DNA from: Areca catechu
Taxonomy: Eukaryota > Streptophyta > Magnoliopsida > Arecales > Arecaceae
NCBI GenBank assembly: GCA_021397845.1
Contig: CM038052.1
Span: 170,182,182 to 170,246,181, forward strand
Reading direction: 5' to 3'
DNA: 64,000 bases
Part shown: positions 44,867 through 57,960 of the stretch, one piece after another
Position numbering within the stretch: the first letter of the stretch is position 1
Layout of the letters: each line of letters begins with the position of its first letter
Position numbers and translations under genes: made by a program
Notes under the pieces: model-generated
Told to the model about the DNA's origin: nothing
Databases searched by the model: none
The model's input: only the letters and a program-made list of their open reading frames with translations

Positions 44867-46361
44867 TATTGACTCCTATCTTGATTTTGATAAATAACAA
44901 AATACTTAAGCATATATGAGTACTAACTATATGTTAAAAGTGTGTTTACCAGAATAGGGTACTCATCAAAGCTGTTTTGTGTTAAAAGTTCAAAGCTTGT
45001 TATCTTGTTGAAGAAGCCAGTTAATTGATGGAATTTAAAGTTTAATGGATTTTGATATATAAGAATAACCTTAAAGAACTCAAATTTTGAAGTTGGAGAA
45101 GTTTCAATAGAGTTTCAGGAGAGTTTCAGCCAAGTGTCGACTTATGGAAGTGAAGTGTCGACTCAAAGTATTGACTCACAGAAGCTTGAGCTAATATACG
45201 GAAGAAGTTTCAGCTGGCACACGTGAAGTGTCAACTCTTGAAGACCTAGTATTGACTCAAGACTTGAGACCAAAATAAAGACAGAACATGTTGAATTTAA
45301 GTTTTTACTCAAATGTTGACTCATGAAGATAAAGTGTCGACTCACCAGAAGAAGTGTCGACGTACTAGTACTTTCCAAAGAGCTTCAAAAGATATTTTGG
45401 ACCTAGTATAGACTCAAGTGTCGACTCATGACCTAAAATGTCGACACCTGTAGGTCTGGATGAACAGTAATGGCTAGTTTTTTGAAGTGCAGAATTGGTC
45501 CTTTTCGCCCCTTATGGCTGTTTTCTCCTCTCCAATGATCAAAAATAATCATTTAAGGCTTGGAAATGTATTTAAAGTAGACCAAACTCAAGAGGGATGC
45601 AACTAATGAGGAATAAAAAAGAATTCATTAAGAGTTCATTACTTTTGAAGGAAGTTAAGCCTTCAAGCATTTAAGAGCATTCAAGGAATATTCAAGTCCA
45701 ACTCTCAAGCACTCATTAAGGTTTCAACAACTTGAAGACAAGCTTTCTCAACAGCAATTAAAGAGCTTCAAAGAGATATTGGCTTTTATTTTAGAAAGCT
45801 TTTTTGTATTCTCATATTTATATTTGAACTTTTATTGTTACTAGTTTCAAGTGGATTGAAACTAGTATTGAGGTTGTTGGTGAGCCTTTGTGAAAAACCA
45901 ACTGGGTTGTTGGTGAGCCTTTGTGAAAAACCAACTAGGTTTTTGGTTAGCCTTATGAAAACCAAGAATTTTTGGTTAGCCTTGTAAAAATCAAGAGATT
46001 TTTGGTGAGCCTTATGAAAATCAACTAGGTTTTTGGTTAGCCTTGTAAAAACCAAGGGGTTGTGATTAGTGAGCCTGAAAAACTAATTGATTGTAATCAA
46101 GTGGGATTATAGTGAAATTCCCAAGTGGTCCTTGGAGAGTGGATGTAGGTACTTTGGTGTGACCGAACCACTATAAATCTTTGTATGTTTGTGATTGCTT
46201 CTATTCTTCTTACTCTTACTTTAATTTTGCTGCATTTTATCATCAAGCACACATATTCTTGAAATCACTAGCACCTTTATTATTTTTGAATTGGCATATA
46301 CTTGCAATAAGTTTTAAAAACCTAATTCACCCCCCCTCTTGGGTTGCTTCGCTGGGCAACA
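44867..46361 (+). repeat. 3' LTR of the copia element, 1495 bp
   Basis: It matches the 5' LTR throughout: start TATTGACTCCTATCTTG, a GTGTCGACTCA cluster at 45133-45450, a GGTTAGCC array at 45870-46085 and the end GGGCAACA. It is shorter by about 117 bp, from indels in the repeats. Confidence 0.88.
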
Positions 46362-46747
46362 AGCGCCACTCACACCACATGGTATTCTAAAATGTTAGAT
46401 ATACATTTTTTTTATATTATTTTATACTTTATTATCTAATATAATATTTTTTATTTTAGATGTTCTTTGATAAGGTTTGGAGGATATGGGGTCACTAGTG
46501 CCCTATAGTCATAGGCTACATAGACTAGCTCATCTTAGACTCGGCATCGTGGTCAAGGACCTGCCTAGCTCGTAGCATCTTTGACTTGTCCAAAGGATAG
46601 ATAGCTCATCCATGTTTAGAGCCGCTCGTATGCATTATATCTTCATATTAATATGTTTAAAATCTAATCATTTTAGAGTTAATGTTTATTATTAAATTTT
46701 AATTTTACAAGATATTTAGAGAGCCTGGAGTTTTTCAAGTGGTTATT

Positions 46748-48430
46748 GATGCGCGTCGCGATGCACCGATTTAATTACCTTAAAACTACTATTCTAAAAT
46801 AGGATAGCAGGAGCAATGGTCAAATCCACAGGGACTTTCCTGATTACTTTGAAAACAATCGATATGCAACAGAAATTGAAATCTTAAAACTATAAAAGAA
46901 AATTAACAAGTAATCAGCAGTAAAGGTAACTCAAGAAATGATCTATCCGATAGAGAGCATGGCCCGTATCCGTGAATCATGACCCGTCCCTTGTCGGAAA
47001 TATACTGGTCTAAATGCTAGTGAAATAACCTAGATATGATCTATCTCACGAGAGTACTGCCCGTACTCACTTGGGAATAAGTCAGTCAGGATTAATTTCA
47101 CTTGACTTACCTCCAAAGCTTTGCCCTAGCAATGCATCTGAATCAAAAACAAAAACAAAAACAACAGAACATCAATTACTCGAATGATTTCTTTATTTCA
47201 AGTAAGAGGGAGTACATCAAAGTAATAAAACCAAAAATAAAACCCCCTTTCCCAAGTGAAGCTCTGGACTCGGTTGATTTCTGCATGAAGATGGTGCTGA
47301 CCAGTAGAGAATAGGTCTGCTGGAATAAAGTTGGGATAAACTTGGAATAGTGTTGGAATAGTGGGAATAAAGCTAGAATAAGTGGAATAGCAGAAAACCA
47401 AAAGATCACAGGGAAGATTTTCGGGACTGTGACTGAACCGAGGGTTGGAAGAATGAAGAGGTGGACTATACTCTGGAATGGAGTCTCTATGACTAAGCTG
47501 GAGTGGTGGGAAGATGGCTTGCTGCTCTCTGTGGAATGGAGAAGAGAAGGCACTGCTGCTCTCTGTGATGGAGAAGAAGAAGCTCGGAGAAGAAGAACAT
47601 AGGGGAAAAAGAACTGCAGATGGCTCCCCCTCATCGACCGAACACCCCCCTATTTATAGGTTTTCCTTGCCCTGCTCCCAACCCGCTCCACGGTTCCATC
47701 ATTGCAACGACCCACTCCTCTGTTAGAATAACTCAACTGCACACGCTCCTTAGTTGCAACTGAACAACAGAACCCCACTCCACCGTTTACAACAAAGCTC
47801 GGGCTCCCATCGATCTCCAGCTCATCCGGCAACGCTCCATGCTCCAGAACCTTCTTCCTGGTTCGGTTCAAACCCGATTCAGTCCACCCAGCCCATATTT
47901 CGGCCGAAAATTGGTTCAAACCGGAAGGAGCTTCCCACTGCTGCAACTCACATGAAGAATCTCCCGGCGACAGGAAATGGTGCACCGCCGTCTTCTCTGG
48001 CCGTCGATGGTCATGGGAGGCGGTTCGGCGACGAGAAATGGTGACTGCGGTGAGATCCGGCCAAGAGAAGATGAAACGACCGTAGTCCCTTTTGGAAGAA
48101 ATTTTCTGGCCACCGAGGCTTCTCCGGCCGGTGGCAAGCTTGCCGGCGACCTCCCCGGCGGTGGGGGCGATTCTCCGGCGAGTTTCGACTTGAATGGGGC
48201 AAGGCGGTCCACGGCTCTGCAGCCATGGACCGCGTTAATGGTGGATCGCGGCCTATGGAGCGCTGGGTGGATCGAGCAGCCGGTGCATTGTGCACCGGCT
48301 GCTTTAAGTTTCATGCAAATTCTTAGTTAATTGCCTAAAAATTCATTTTGGGCCCATTCTGAGTCCGATTCGAGTGCCGTTCACGCCGTTGGACTTCTAA
48401 AATCAGACTCTCCATGTTGGCGATGTTCTT
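46748..48430. repeat. Unclassified repeat, possibly LTR-derived
   Basis: The stretch begins TGATGCGCGTCGCGATGCAC and contains AGGAGCAATGGTCAAATCC, a phrase I know from dispersed plant repeats. It then becomes GC-richer (47500-48300). It interrupts the CACTA element. No coding domain, primer-binding site or clear target duplication was found (gttat occurs at both sides, but not next to a clean right end). The 152-codon minus frame at 47176-47634 shows no known motif. Confidence 0.4.
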
Positions 48431-48689
48431 TCCTATTAATGACATATAAAAATATTAATTTTAAAAAATAATGATATTTTAATATTAAATAATACTTTTA
48501 TATTTATGTTTAATGTAGTTATTAGTTATCGAGATCATTTGTCAATTGATGCTAGGATCGATAAACAAGTTCTCCAATTGGTCATCGAGAGCTCGAGATA
48601 TAACTTGGCAAATATTTTTGATAAGTGAAATATATTTAATTTTTAAAATTATGAAATGATTATACTTTATTTATTTGATACAAGCTTGC

Positions 48690-49830
48690 TTTTACTTGTA
48701 GAAGTATTACTGATTCGACACTCCTCATACTGAGGAGGTTAACCATCCAATCTTCGAGGAAGTGGCCACACATCAATTCCAAGATAGGCTGTATGATCTC
48801 AAGCAGAGAGCCATACAGCATACCGGTTCCTAGTCATCATTAGACTGGAGGACTTTTAGGGATCACTAGATGCAGACAGATGTATAGGAGGCCCTCTGCA
48901 ATATGTGGAGCACCGAGGAGTACTCCATTAGGTGATAGATGGTATGACATAATCATACCGTCCGATAGGATCCGATCAAGCATACCAGTGGTTCTGTTGG
49001 CATGTATGTGGTGGCTGACTAATTGGTAATAATTATATGTTTAATTATATTAATTAATTTTAATTAATACTATATATATTAATTAAATTATTTTTATTAT
49101 TTATTTATTGTAGACATGGTAGCTGGTTCATGTACTGGAATAACTATAGTTGTGGAAGGCCACAAACTAGTCCAACAGGATTGGTGATATTTAGATGAAA
49201 GATCTAGGCAGATCGTGATAAAAATTTAAAATTTTATATATTAATTTTTATATATACTGATGTGTAATTGGAGTAATTAATTTATAAAATTTATAGGTAG
49301 ATTATGTGGAGTACGTGTCATGCAGCATGGTGAGGCCCGTCCTCTAAGCCCCTCCTTGATTTCAAAGGATTGCTCAGGATTACAGGAGGGGTGAGCAAGA
49401 GCCAGGTCTTCAAATTCAGCCATAGTTTCAATCCTCTAGCCACTCGATATTCTTCAACATTCTCTTCTCAGGCTTCGACGACCAGGATGTGGAGTAATGT
49501 ATACGTCGAGGATATTATAAGCCATATTCTTACTTAACAACCTCAGCACCTCCAGGATACCATTTACAATATGGTCATCGAGCTTTTCTGGGATCTGTAT
49601 CTATGCGATCAATTGACCTTGTTATCATAGCCATTGCAGCAAGTAAGTCTATTAATAAATTTTTTTACTTATTTTAATTTTTTATACTTAAAAATTTATT
49701 AATAAAATTTTATTTCTCTTCTTTAATGATATTAGAACATCCAGCTCTCATCCACCGGCTGCTAAAAAAAACATATGCAAGAGAAGGACAAATGGAGCAG
49801 GACGATGTAGATCTTACATGATTTTTTTTA
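48690..49830 (+). pseudogene. Second-gene remnant of the CACTA element (Ptta/En-Spm-like)
   Basis: Plus-strand pieces such as CNMWSTEEYSIR (about 48895) and a following HTSGSVGMYVVAD (about 48980) fit the pattern of plant Ptta/En-Spm transposase, in which a W-S-E-E-F box precedes a GGS box. Stops are frequent. This rests on short motifs only. Confidence 0.4.
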
Positions 49831-50039
49831 ATTTTGATATTATATATTTACTTTTTAGTAGTATTAATTTATGAAATAATAAAATTTATATTTTTAAATA
49901 TAATATAATTAGATTTTTTATAATTATGATCGTTAATTATTACTTCATTTTTAATATTGCTTAAGAGTTCTAATTATTTATTATTATCATTAAAATTATT
50001 TTTTAAAAAAATTAATTACTATTTTTTTAAAAAAAATAA

Positions 50040-50370
50040 AAATTATTAGTGATGGCATTTATCATCGCTAAATCATTATTACCGACCGACATCCTTTTTT
50101 ACTGATAATTTTTTTGTCATTAATAATTTTTTAATTATTTTTTAGAATTAAAATATTATTAGTGACAGTAAATTACCGTTGCTAATATAGTCTATAATAA
50201 CCATCATTAGCGATGGCTTGGAAATCCATCGCTAATAAGGATTAGTTATGACAGAAATTTATCTGATGAACTATTAGTGATGGTGAGTCATCGCTAATAG
50301 TATTAGCAATAGCAAATTAAGTATTAGCGGCGGTGTTTAGCCATTAATAATAATCTTTTTTTATAGGGTT
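50040..50370. repeat. CACTA right subterminal repeats
   Basis: Short words such as TTAGCGATGG, CATCGCTAATA and TTAGTGATGG recur in both orientations over about 320 bp. This is the usual composition of CACTA ends, where transposase-associated protein binds. Confidence 0.65.
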
Positions 50371-50689
50371 CAAGATGAAATTGATCGGCATTCGATAGAG
50401 ATCATGCCATCGATGGGTGTTAGAGTTCTTGACTTCTGGGTTGTACATTGGAGGAGAGTATGCAGTCAAGATTTTTGTACAATAAAGATCCGAAATCTTC
50501 TTTAGGAAAGTAGTTTTACCGCATTCCACGTCAAGTTCTATTTTAATTTTATAAACTGTTTATCATATCAAATATTTTATTTCACACATTTTATAAAAAA
50601 TATTTTTTAATTTTTATTAATATATATAAATATAATTTATTTAATATATATAATTAACACCAACCATCTTTGCATATGGCACGATGTGA
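50371..50689. other. Short stretch without recognised gene
   Basis: A 61-codon minus frame (50344-50529; it includes YSPPMYNPEVKNSNTHRWHD) looks protein-like in composition, but I do not recognise it. The rest is AT-rich. Confidence 0.3.
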
Positions 50690-51310
50690 GGATTAAGTCG
50701 CTGCCCGGCTGCTTCCAATAAACTTTCTTGTGCATTTGTTATAACATATCCTGCTGCTGCTTGAGCCGTCAAGGTTTACCTTTGCAACACCAAAGGGAGC
50801 CGGGTATGCATGCACCAAACCAAAGTTGTTGACCATGATGAATAGAGAAGAGTGTCAGATCTACCCCAGTATCTCGTGTGTCTTAAGCTTGCTAGTTGAG
50901 CTTTAAGGAATAAAAGATCATTGAAAAAGAATGGTACCTATCTTACTAGCTAGTTAGGGCTGGTATGAACTCTTTCAAATAACGTCGCAATTTTTGTTTT
51001 CCAAAGCAACCAAAGGGTATATGCTACTAAGGCATTTGTCTTCTTCTCTACGAAGGCATTAGTCAATTTGTTGATTATTAGTTTTGGAAAAGAGGTAGGA
51101 ATAGGTTTAGAGTGAAACATTTTTCCTAAAAGCTGCCAGCATATTTTGGCATTAGCAACACCAGCACGGCAACATGTTCAACATCCTCTTTTTGTTTTGG
51201 GCATAAATCACAGCATATATGTTGTGGGTCAATTATTTCCCTTCTATATAGATAGATGTTGTTTGTAAGAAAGTTTCAACCATATCCATTCCCAACAAAA
51301 AGTTTTTACC
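50690..51310 (-). pseudogene. LINE-like remnant (zf-RVT and start of RNase H)
   Basis: On the minus strand a zinc-finger-like segment resembling the zf-RVT region of plant LINE reverse transcriptases is readable (CCDLCPKQKEDVEHV, about 51190). An RNase H start follows (KVNLDGSS, about 50770). Stops and frameshifts are frequent. The call rests on two short motifs in the right order. Confidence 0.4.
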
Positions 51311-51379
51311 TTCACTAGGCTTTCAAGTTTCTGAATCTAATTAAATGGAAAGATAGTATCTAAAAGGAAAATTATTATT

Positions 51380-54240
51380 CACAAGTTGAATATCAATCCA
51401 AAGTATAAACCAATCTAGCATAAGAAGAGAACTTTTGCTCTTGAAAGGCAAAAAGTAGCTAATGAGAAAGTAGATAAAATTATAATAGCTGGATTTATTC
51501 GGCAGGCTCACTATTTTGAATGGTTGGCCAATATTGTTATGGTCAAAAAAGCTAATAAAAAGTAGAGAATTTGTATCGGCTATACTGATCTGAATAAAGC
51601 ATGTTTAAAGAATAGTTTCTTACTATCAAAGATCGATCAACTAGTCGATGCAATTACTGGACAAAAGCTGCTAAGCTTAATGGATGCTTTCATGGACTAC
51701 AACTAAATAAGGATGGCTTTAAAATATGTAAAAAGTGTTACCTTCATAATTGAAAAAATATATTTATTGTTATAAAGTAATATTTTTAGTTTGAAAAATA
51801 CAGGGACAACCTACCAATGATTGGTCAATAAGATCTTCAAGGACCAAATCAGTCAAAATATAATGGTTTATGTTGATGACATGCTCATCAAAAGCTTTGA
51901 GAAAGTTAATCACATCAAAGACCTAGAAGAAGCCTTCAATGCTCTTTATCGACATCAAATGAAGTTAAATCCAAGTAAATACACCTTTGGTATTACTACG
52001 GGCCAGTTCGTCCGATTCCTAGTTACTAGATGAGGCATTGAGGTAAATTTAGAAAAGATCCAGGCGATCCTCGATATATAATATCTGACCTCCAAGAAAG
52101 AAGTATAATAATTAACCATGCACATCGCAATACTTAGCTAGTTTATCTCAAGTCGGTTGAGCGGTGCTTACCCTTCTTTAAAGTCCTGTAATAAATGCAT
52201 AACTTTTACTTGGAAAAGGAGTGGCGATCAGCTTTCAAAGAATTGAAGAAGTTCCTCGAGTCTCCACTTTTACTCTCCATATATAAAGTCAGAGAAGAGC
52301 TCTACTGATATTTTCTGCATCTTCATAAGCTGTGAGCCCTGTGCTAGTTCGGGTGGATAACAAAAAGGTTCAAAGCTTATATACTATATTAGTTGAGTGC
52401 TCTATAATGCTAAAACCAAGTACTCCAAACCTGAAAAAAAATATTTATTTATTAATTATTTTATGCAGCATTTCAGGCCATATTTCCAAGCTCATTCAAT
52501 TGTAGTCTTAATCGACTAATCACTTAAAGTTATTCTGCAACAACTAAATACTTCTGGAAGAATTCTAAGTGGACCATCAAACTTAACAAGTTTGATATCT
52601 CTTACCAATCATGATCATCCATGAAAGTCCAAGTCATAGCCAACTTCCTAGTCGAATACATGCGGTTGGAAGACAAACCAGAAAAGGAGCTCGCCGAGCA
52701 ACTTCATCTGGAGATAACATGGATTCTCCATGGATAGAGCCTCTAATTTTTAAGGGAGTAGAGCTGGATTAATCATGACTAACTCGGAAGGAGTGGTTGC
52801 CAAGTATGCACTTTGCTTCTTATGCAGAGCAACCAACAATCAAGCTAAGTATAAAGCTTTATTAGCCGGGCTAAGAATCACTAAGAAACTTTGGATAAAA
52901 AGTCAAGGATTTTCATCGACTTTCAACTAGTAGCTGGTCAAGCCACTAACGAATATGAAGATCGGGACCTGATTATGGCCAAGTATCTTGACAAGGTGTA
53001 TACTATCACATTTGCCTTTCAGAACTTTGGCATATTTCATATCCCAAGACAATAAAATACCCAGATGGATACACTTCTCGACTAGCAACTTTGACTGAAA
53101 GCTCTCTTAGATGACTTACTTTGAGTACCTGTAGACTCCTAGCATCAACAAAACTAAAGAAGTCCAACAAGTTACTCATGAGCTCAGTTGGATAGGTTCG
53201 TTTATCAAATTTCTGATGGAAGGAGTCTTACTAGACAATCTTTAGAAGCCAAGCTATTAAAATGGAAAGCTTTTTAATATATGCTACTAGATGGACAACT
53301 CTAAGTAGTCTTTCTCTTTCTCCTTACTTAAATACTTGTGGCCCACTGAAGCTGACTATGCACTTCAAGAAATCCATAAAAAAATTATGGGAATCATACA
53401 TGGGGCAAGTCCTTGGCTTTCAAAGCTCTAAGATAAGGATATTACTAGTCTATGATGTAAGAGGATGCTATGGATCTTATTTGGAGATGCGATTGATGTC
53501 AACAATATATGAACATCCAGCAGCAGCCAGCTAGCCAACTTACTCAACTCTCTTTTCTTTGGCCCTTTGCTTAGTGGGGTATGGACTTACTCGATTCATT
53601 TTTCCTGGCAATGGATCAAGAAATTTTTTTCATTATCACCATTGACTACTTCACCAAACAGGTGGAGGCAAAGCTCTTGGTACATATCATTTAGAGCAAG
53701 GTTAAAAATATTTTCTAGACATCCATCATATATTGATTTGGACTTTTGCATGTTATCATCACCGACAATAACCAACAGTTCGATAACTAAGTATATAAGG
53801 AATTATGTACTGAATTACATATTTAGCATTAGTTTATATCTACTGAACATCCTCAATTAAATGGGGAGGTAGAGGTCTAAATCGAACAATCCTTTAAGGA
53901 CTCAGGACCAAGCTGGATGAAGCCAAAGGAAGGTGGGTAGAAGAGCTGCCTGAAGTTCTATGGGCATATCGGACAACTCCTCAGGTATTGACTAATAAGT
54001 TTTTCTTTAACTTAGCTTTCGATACCGAAGCATTGATCCCCGTCAAGATTGAACTGCCGACTATGAGAATAGAGTGATATGATGAGTCAAGTAATTCAAG
54101 TTGATTAAGAGCTAGTCTTGATTTATAAGAAGAGACTCGAAGTGAAACCTATCTGAGGATGGTGACAAAGAGTTGCTTGATACTACAATATCTGAGTAAG
54201 GTTAAAGACTTTCCATCTAGCAGATCTCATGCTATAGCAT
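51380..54240 (+). pseudogene. pol of a third Tat-like gypsy element, heavily decayed
   Basis: The reverse transcriptase is recognised from WLANIVMVKKANKK, KIDQLVDAITGQKLLS and the box YVDDMLIKS (about 51860). The second RNase H appears as RATNNQAKYKALLAGLR (about 52828), and its last aspartate region is shifted. Integrase parts are IDYFTKQVEAK (about 53640), IITDNNQQFDN (about 53757) and EHPQLNGEVEV (about 53838). Many stops and frameshifts are present. Gag and 5' LTR were not found upstream; LINE-like sequence lies there instead. Domain order and motifs match the Tat-like element at 5960-16332. Confidence 0.8.
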
Positions 54241-54853
54241 GCAGAAGTCTAGAGACCGACTGCTTAACACCCGAGCGATAAAGATGATTACGTAGGAACC
54301 TTTCATCTCCTCTAGGCCCATAAAAGCCCATCGAGTCCATTGCAGTTCAACTAGTTGATTGACATTTGTCCAACAAAGAAGAGCAATCGCTAGATTAGTT
54401 GATTGATACTCGACTAAGCTATGGTAACACTTGGATATAAGGCTTTAGGCAATCGACTAATCCTCGATTATTGAAAGGAAATAGACCACAAACTTAAATA
54501 GACCAAGGCGGCACTTGCTGACTGAGTGTTGATTGTCACTGGTAGACTAACTTCTTATAGTCGGGCAAAAATACAAAGTCTAATTGTTGAGAGTCCTACA
54601 ACCATGATTAGAAGCTAGAACTCAAGCTACTTCGGCAAGCTATTTTCTAGACAAAGAAACTTTAGTAAATTCTATTATTAAAAGGTCATTTACTTAACCA
54701 AATTCGAGAGGTAATGTCATTCGGTCAAGGCTATTCTTCTGACTAAGTTATTACAAGTTCACACCACAGTTGGAATTAGCAAAATTATTTATTTGGCCTA
54801 GATTTTTTATCCGACTAAGGGACTTCATGTACATCACATCCGATCATTGGTCA
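54241..54853. other. Non-coding spacer between pol and the antisense gene
   Basis: No gene is seen. Words such as CTAGTTGATTG and CGACTAA recur without a fixed period. Confidence 0.45.
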
Positions 54854-55997
54854 AATTACTTATTCGAACTACTTTATCTCCTCGATAAAAGTACTTGTCA
54901 TTCATCACCGTAAGGATGATTAAAAGAAAAGTGACTTCTTTATTTATTGAAAAGTATTTACAAAAGAACGGGTTGAGCCTGAAGAAAGCAAAATACAAAA
55001 AGATAAAAGAAAATATAAGTTCACGCTTCATGACCTACTGCCAGTTCTTCAGAGACTTGGTCTGGAGCACTGATGGAAGCTTCGGTTATGGCTTCCTCTA
55101 CACTAGCATTCGCCTCGGCCACATGTTCATTGGCAGCAACTGCTTCAGTGCCAGCTAGTTTGGCCTCTATATCGAGAGCTCTCTTGGTGGTCTCCTCACT
55201 GGCCTCTCCTTCTTCTTCTCCTTTCTCAGGCTCGATATCAACGATGTTACTCAAGTTCAACTTCAGAAAGGTCTGAGCAACCTTGCCTTTGCATTTGGCA
55301 AACTCGAATTGGTAGGCCTTCGTGAAGTATTTGACCAATTCCTCAAGGTAAACCTTGGATCTCTTGTACTCCTCTACTACTCGGGCACTACTGGAACTTT
55401 CTCACTCCTTGACGACTTGAAGTCTAAATTACTTATTCGGACTACTTTATCTCCTCGATAAAAGTACTTGTTATTCATCACCGTAAAGATGATTAAAAGA
55501 AAAGTAACTTTTTTCATTTATTGAAAAGTGTTTACAAAAGAACGGGTTGAGCCTGAAGAAAGCAAAATACGAAAAGATAAAAGAAAATATAAGTTCACAC
55601 TTCAGGACCTACTGCCAGTTCTTCGGAGACTTGGTCTGGAGCCTGATAGAAGCTTCGGTTATGGCTTCCTCTACACTAGCATTCACCTCGGCCACATGTT
55701 CATTGGCAGCAACTGCTTTAGTGCTAGCTAGTTTGGCCTCTATATCGAGAGCTCTCTTGGTGGTCTCCTCACTGGCCTCTCCTTCTTCTCCTTCCTCAGG
55801 CTCGATATCAACGACGTTACTCAAGTTCAACTCCGGAAAGGTCTGAGCAACCTTGCCTTTGCATTTGGCAAACTTGAATTGGTAGGCCTTCACGAAGCCT
55901 TTGACTAATTCTTCAAGGTAAGCCTTGGATCTCTTGTACTCCTCTACTACTCGGGTACTACTGGAACTTTCTCAGTCCTTAATGGCTTGAAGTCTAG
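54854..55997 (-). repeat. 573-bp tandem duplication
   Basis: The segment 54854-55426 is repeated at 55427-55997 with few changes. Both copies start AATTACTTATTCG and contain TTGGCCTCTATATCGAGAGC. It duplicates the 3' end and downstream flank of the antisense gene, so two similar C-terminal coding segments exist. Confidence 0.92.
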
Positions 55998-57960
55998 ATT
56001 TAGTGGTTCAAAGCATAGACTAGGAGATCCAAAGTTGAGACCCAATGACTAAGATTTTCGATTCAGCATCACAAGCTTAGCCTCCAATTCATTAATGCAA
56101 GTACACTTCTTAGCAACTCCCTCATCTTTCGTTGTTATTCGAACTTCTAGTTCTCGAATAATAGTCCTCAAGGTCTCTAACTCATCCTTGAGTTTAACTT
56201 TCTGGGCCTCACTCACCTTCAGCAGCTCATCGAAGACTTTTGCCCTGGCCTCATGGCTTCTTTTTTGTCATTCAAAGAATGACTCAGTTCAGCAAAACTT
56301 CTGAGCCCCTCTTGGATGATGGATACATCATAAGTAAGCTGCAAAAGAAACATAAAGATAAGTTAGTTACTCATCAAAAGGCATATTCGGTAAAGGTAAA
56401 AATAAAAGGCCAACGTAAAAATAAATGGCCAAAGAATACTTACTCTGAGAAGGGTAGAGAAGAAAGAAGTTAGAATCTCATCCATGGATTGAGATTTTTG
56501 CTTCTCCCAGTGTCGAGGGAGAAGGATCATCTTCACTAGCTTCTCAATGAGTTTGGTGTTGTGGAGGGCTGAGGTGGAAGCTCTTACTCATGCCTCCATC
56601 ATCACGATATCCTCCTCATCATCATGAAAAGTTGCTACTTTGGATCCCAAAAAACTCACCAAAGCCTTCCCTCAAGATGTACCGGCCTCCACTTGAGCCA
56701 AGAGACCTGATTTTCTTAGTGCCGGAGCCTAAAATGATGGTGGAGTTGATGTAGTTGGTGGTGGTGCAGGTGCCAAAGGGGTTGGTACAAGGATAACTAC
56801 CACATCATCATCTTTGTTAGTTACAACCTCCCTCGATCGGGGAGCTAGAGCCCTCACCGATGCCGAGAGACCTCCAAGCAAAGGGCCCGATTGGGGTTTC
56901 TTTGCAATGGCCATCTTCTAGCCTCCTAGATGGGACCCCTCTTTTTAGCTGTGTTCTTCAATATTTCCACCTGAATCCTCATCCTCGTAAGAAGCCAAGT
57001 AAGTGATTTAGAATCTCAAGTGAAGACAAAAAGAAGCAATGTATATCGAGGAACTTATCCAAAGAAGTAATTAGGCTATTCCGTGTCGTACATATTCTGT
57101 TTCGATAGTATAATCCATTGTGAAGGAATCTCCATGCTGGTTAGCTTGTTGAAAATCTTTTTGTCGGTAGCGAGGATTTTATTATTCTTATTGGAAGATA
57201 AGTTGGGCTCTTCCCAAATCCGATTTAACCCCAGGGTTGGTCGACGGAAATGAAGAAGAACCTGCTCTTCCAATTATGAATGGAAGAAGGCAAGCCCTTA
57301 ATGAAAGAATGCCCATGGCAAGGCCTATGAACCACTAGCTTCTCACCTTGGAGTGTCTTTTAATGGTGAAAAGAGCATGGAACAAAGAAATTCTTGGTCG
57401 AGTTCTGAGCATATGGAACAAGATAATAAAAGAACATAGAATTCTAAAGGAGTTTGGAGCAAATTAAGTCGGTACAACTCTAAAGAAATAAAAAAAATTA
57501 AGATGGAGTGGGAGGAAAGTCTAAGTCCCATGTGAAGAAACTCTTCATATAGGACAACATGACTCGGTATGTCAGAAGTCACCTGATTATTTGCCCTAGG
57601 AACGTAAAGTTAGAACTAACTCAAGAACCTATATTATTCCCAGAGTTAAAGGATCTTGGACTTAGTCATCAATGAAGTAGGTTCGCTAGACCCGAGGAAA
57701 TGGAGACATCTAGGCTAGTAGATCGACTGGCCAAGGATTTCTCAAAAAGAGGTGGTCCCGAGAACATTGAGGGTATGATGCATGACTTATCAAGTGACTT
57801 TCATCCTTAGAAGAAGTCATTATTTTAAAATCAAAAGGAAAGATGAGGAATAGATCAAATGAAAAAATAGAAAAATGGACAGAAAGTTCCATCCAAGAAA
57901 AAAATGAAGATTTGAAAAAGGCTAGAACTGCCAAAAGCAATTCTGCTAGAAAAACCCTAG
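55021..57960 (-). pseudogene. Antisense gene of the third Tat-like element
   Basis: Read on the minus strand, the N-terminal part has VVLYEEFLHMGLRLSSH (about 57540) and NRIWEEPNLSSNKNNKILAT (about 57200). A Pro- and Ala-rich middle (56729-56914) and a part with LLPRHWEKQ (about 56520) and TSFFSTLL follow. An exon then starts LTYDVSIIQEGLRSFAEL (about 56335) and leads to a coiled coil (KVKLKDELETLRTIIREL, about 56180). The C-terminus AKCKGKVAQTFPELNLSNV with an acidic tail exists twice, because of the 573-bp duplication. It corresponds in order and motif to the gene at 27422-28959. Several stops and frameshifts are present. Confidence 0.68.

Larger units (their letters stand above)
33299..46361 (+). 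mobile_element. SIRE-like Ty1/copia LTR retrotransposon, 13 kb
   Basis: The element has a 5' LTR (33299-34910), a primer-binding site, gag, protease, integrase, reverse transcriptase and RNase H (copia order), an extra gene downstream of pol, a purine-rich tract and a 3' LTR (44867-46361). The target duplication is agcac/agcgc. The long LTRs, extra 3' gene and gag type fit the SIRE (Maximus) lineage. By eye the first 120 bp of the two LTRs differ at about 14 positions, so the insertion is old. A Tat-type solo LTR (42178-43796) lies inside its 3' non-coding part. Confidence 0.88.
30970..50370 (+). mobile_element. Decayed CACTA (En/Spm) transposon, split by a copia element
   Basis: The left part (to 33298) carries TNP2-type transposase remains and the right part (46362-50370) an apparent second-gene remnant. 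The right end (50040-50360) has repeated subterminal words such as AGCGATGG and CATCGCTAAT in both orientations, as CACTA ends do. It closes with TTTTTTTATAGG where TGTAGTG would be expected. The copia insertion is framed by agcac and agcgc. The left terminus was not located, so the start is approximate. Confidence 0.65.

Noticed and set aside
47176..47634. 152-codon minus frame
   Set aside because: It is low-complexity, Ser- and Phe-rich, with no recognised motif; it lies in an unclassified repeat.
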